A stretch of 5,288 bases of DNA from Candidatus Poribacteria bacterium. GTDB lineage: Bacteria > Poribacteria > WGA-4E > WGA-3G. The notes beneath the pieces were generated by a model. The model was not told the DNA's origin and searched no databases. It saw nothing but the letters and a program-made list of their open reading frames with translations. Location: assembly GCA_009835515.1 (NCBI GenBank), contig VXXH01000302.1, positions 1 through 5,288 on the forward strand, in the 5' to 3' direction. Shown piece after piece: positions 4,737 to 5,288 of this stretch. Numbering within the stretch: position 1 is the first letter of the stretch; the number at the start of each line of letters is the position of its first letter. The position numbers were made by a program, and so were the translations under genes.

Positions 4737-5288
4737 ATGAAAACGTATACATTTTGGTTAGTTCGGTTGTTCGTAATGGTTTGTATTTTCGCAGTGAGCA
4801 GTGTCCCCATGGTCTACGCAGATGCCCACGAAATGGGTGAAGAAATGGCTGAAGAAGAGGCATCAGGTGCTTCCGGGTGGTTCCGAACGGATACAGATAG
4901 TTTGGGAACACAGATTTGGGTTGGCGCGAGTCATTCCCCAAGCTTCCTCGGCGGGCTCTCCCTGGATACCGATATTTACGTCGTTGGTACATTTGGTGAA
5001 TTGGACATTGGGCTTGGCATTCCCGTCGTTGATAGCGATTCACTGTCCCTCAGCTTCCTGCCTATGGTAGGTATAGGATTTGATTATGCAGCGGCGGATG
5101 GTCCCTCTTCCTTGATCGCACCGCAGCTGTTCACATATCTCACCGCTGGTTCTATCTATTTTGAATCGTGGATCCAAGGGTTCTTCAATTCGCCTTTCGA
5201 TTACGGCGACGATTCATTCTATACACGCGACTTTATCCTTTATTCCGTCAATGATACGCTCGCTATCGGACCCGAAGTAGAAGTAACG
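4737..5288 (+). CDS. Secreted protein, probable outer-membrane beta-barrel (partial, runs off the window)
   Basis: The open frame gives 184 residues and has no stop before the window ends. It starts at an ATG 6 nt after AGAGG. Residues 1-28 form a clear Sec signal peptide: basic start, hydrophobic core LFVMVCIFAVSSVPM, and VYA before DA as the likely cleavage site. A short acidic stretch follows (HEMGEEMAEEEA, 31-42). The rest alternates polar and non-polar residues in strand-sized pieces: TQIWVGAS, DIYVVGTFGELDIGLGIPV, LSLSFLPMVGIGFDY, FTYLTAGSIYFESWIQGFF and FILYSVNDTLAIGPEVEV. Loops are rich in D, G and S. This pattern is that of an outer-membrane barrel, and the phrase LAIGPEVEV resembles barrel strands. 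I do not recognise the family, so substrate or role cannot be named. It is divergent from the glycosyltransferase gene, with a dyad just upstream. Confidence 0.75.
   Translation, partial: MKTYTFWLVRLFVMVCIFAVSSVPMVYADAHEMGEEMAEEEASGASGWFRTDTDSLGTQIWVGASHSPSFLGGLSLDTDIYVVGTFGELDIGLGIPVVDSDSLSLSFLPMVGIGFDYAAADGPSSLIAPQLFTYLTAGSIYFESWIQGFFNSPFDYGDDSFYTRDFILYSVNDTLAIGPEVEVT

Noticed and set aside
4684..5070. Open frames on both strands over the start of the last gene
   Set aside because: The frame from 4737 has a ribosome site, signal peptide and barrel pattern; the others overlap it without any such support.

Overview
The window looks like an accessory, gene-poor stretch of an uncultured bacterial chromosome, most likely Candidatus Poribacteria or a close relative. 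The main clue is the fragment at 1085-1366: an LLPNYPNPFNPETW start, a FlgD-like fold and a MLITK end is a C-terminal domain I associate with that lineage. An Rpn/YhgA-like nuclease gene with an IEQG-repeat tail and repeat-rich intergenic DNA fit the same picture. The taxon is an inference; no marker gene is present.

Layout. 1-60: AT-rich flank with a short imperfect direct repeat. 61-1082: an IS982-family insertion sequence with 14-bp perfect terminal inverted repeats, its own promoter, and a transposase split into two frames (159-818 and 815-1054) by loss of one A. 1085-1366: the 3' end of a gene for a surface or secreted protein, abutting the right end of the IS, with no matching 5' part on the left. 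1367-1588: leader region with a strong promoter. 1589-2655: Rpn-family PD-(D/E)XK nuclease (putative transposase), broken by a one-base loss inside a 12-bp tandem repeat; the first frame stops at 2452. 2656-2844: short convergent intergenic region. 4251-2845 (minus strand): 468-aa polytopic GT-C (PMT/ArnT-like) glycosyltransferase. 4252-4736: 485-bp intergenic region with degenerate heptamer repeats, a promoter pointing at the glycosyltransferase, and a 26-bp dyad near the next gene. 4737-5288: start of a secreted protein, probably an outer-membrane beta-barrel, cut by the window end.

The genes do not form one pathway. The left half is mobile-element and nuclease DNA showing decay. The right half holds two divergently transcribed envelope-related genes. 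The most interesting observation is inside the rpn gene: a perfect AGGAGG lies 8 nt upstream of an in-frame internal ATG (codon 276). That is the arrangement expected for an intragenic C-terminal product such as the RpnS antitoxins described for enterobacterial Rpn proteins. The one-base loss lies just downstream, in the IEQG repeat. Both frameshifts in the window remove one base from a homopolymer, so sequencing or assembly error must be excluded before calling either gene dead.
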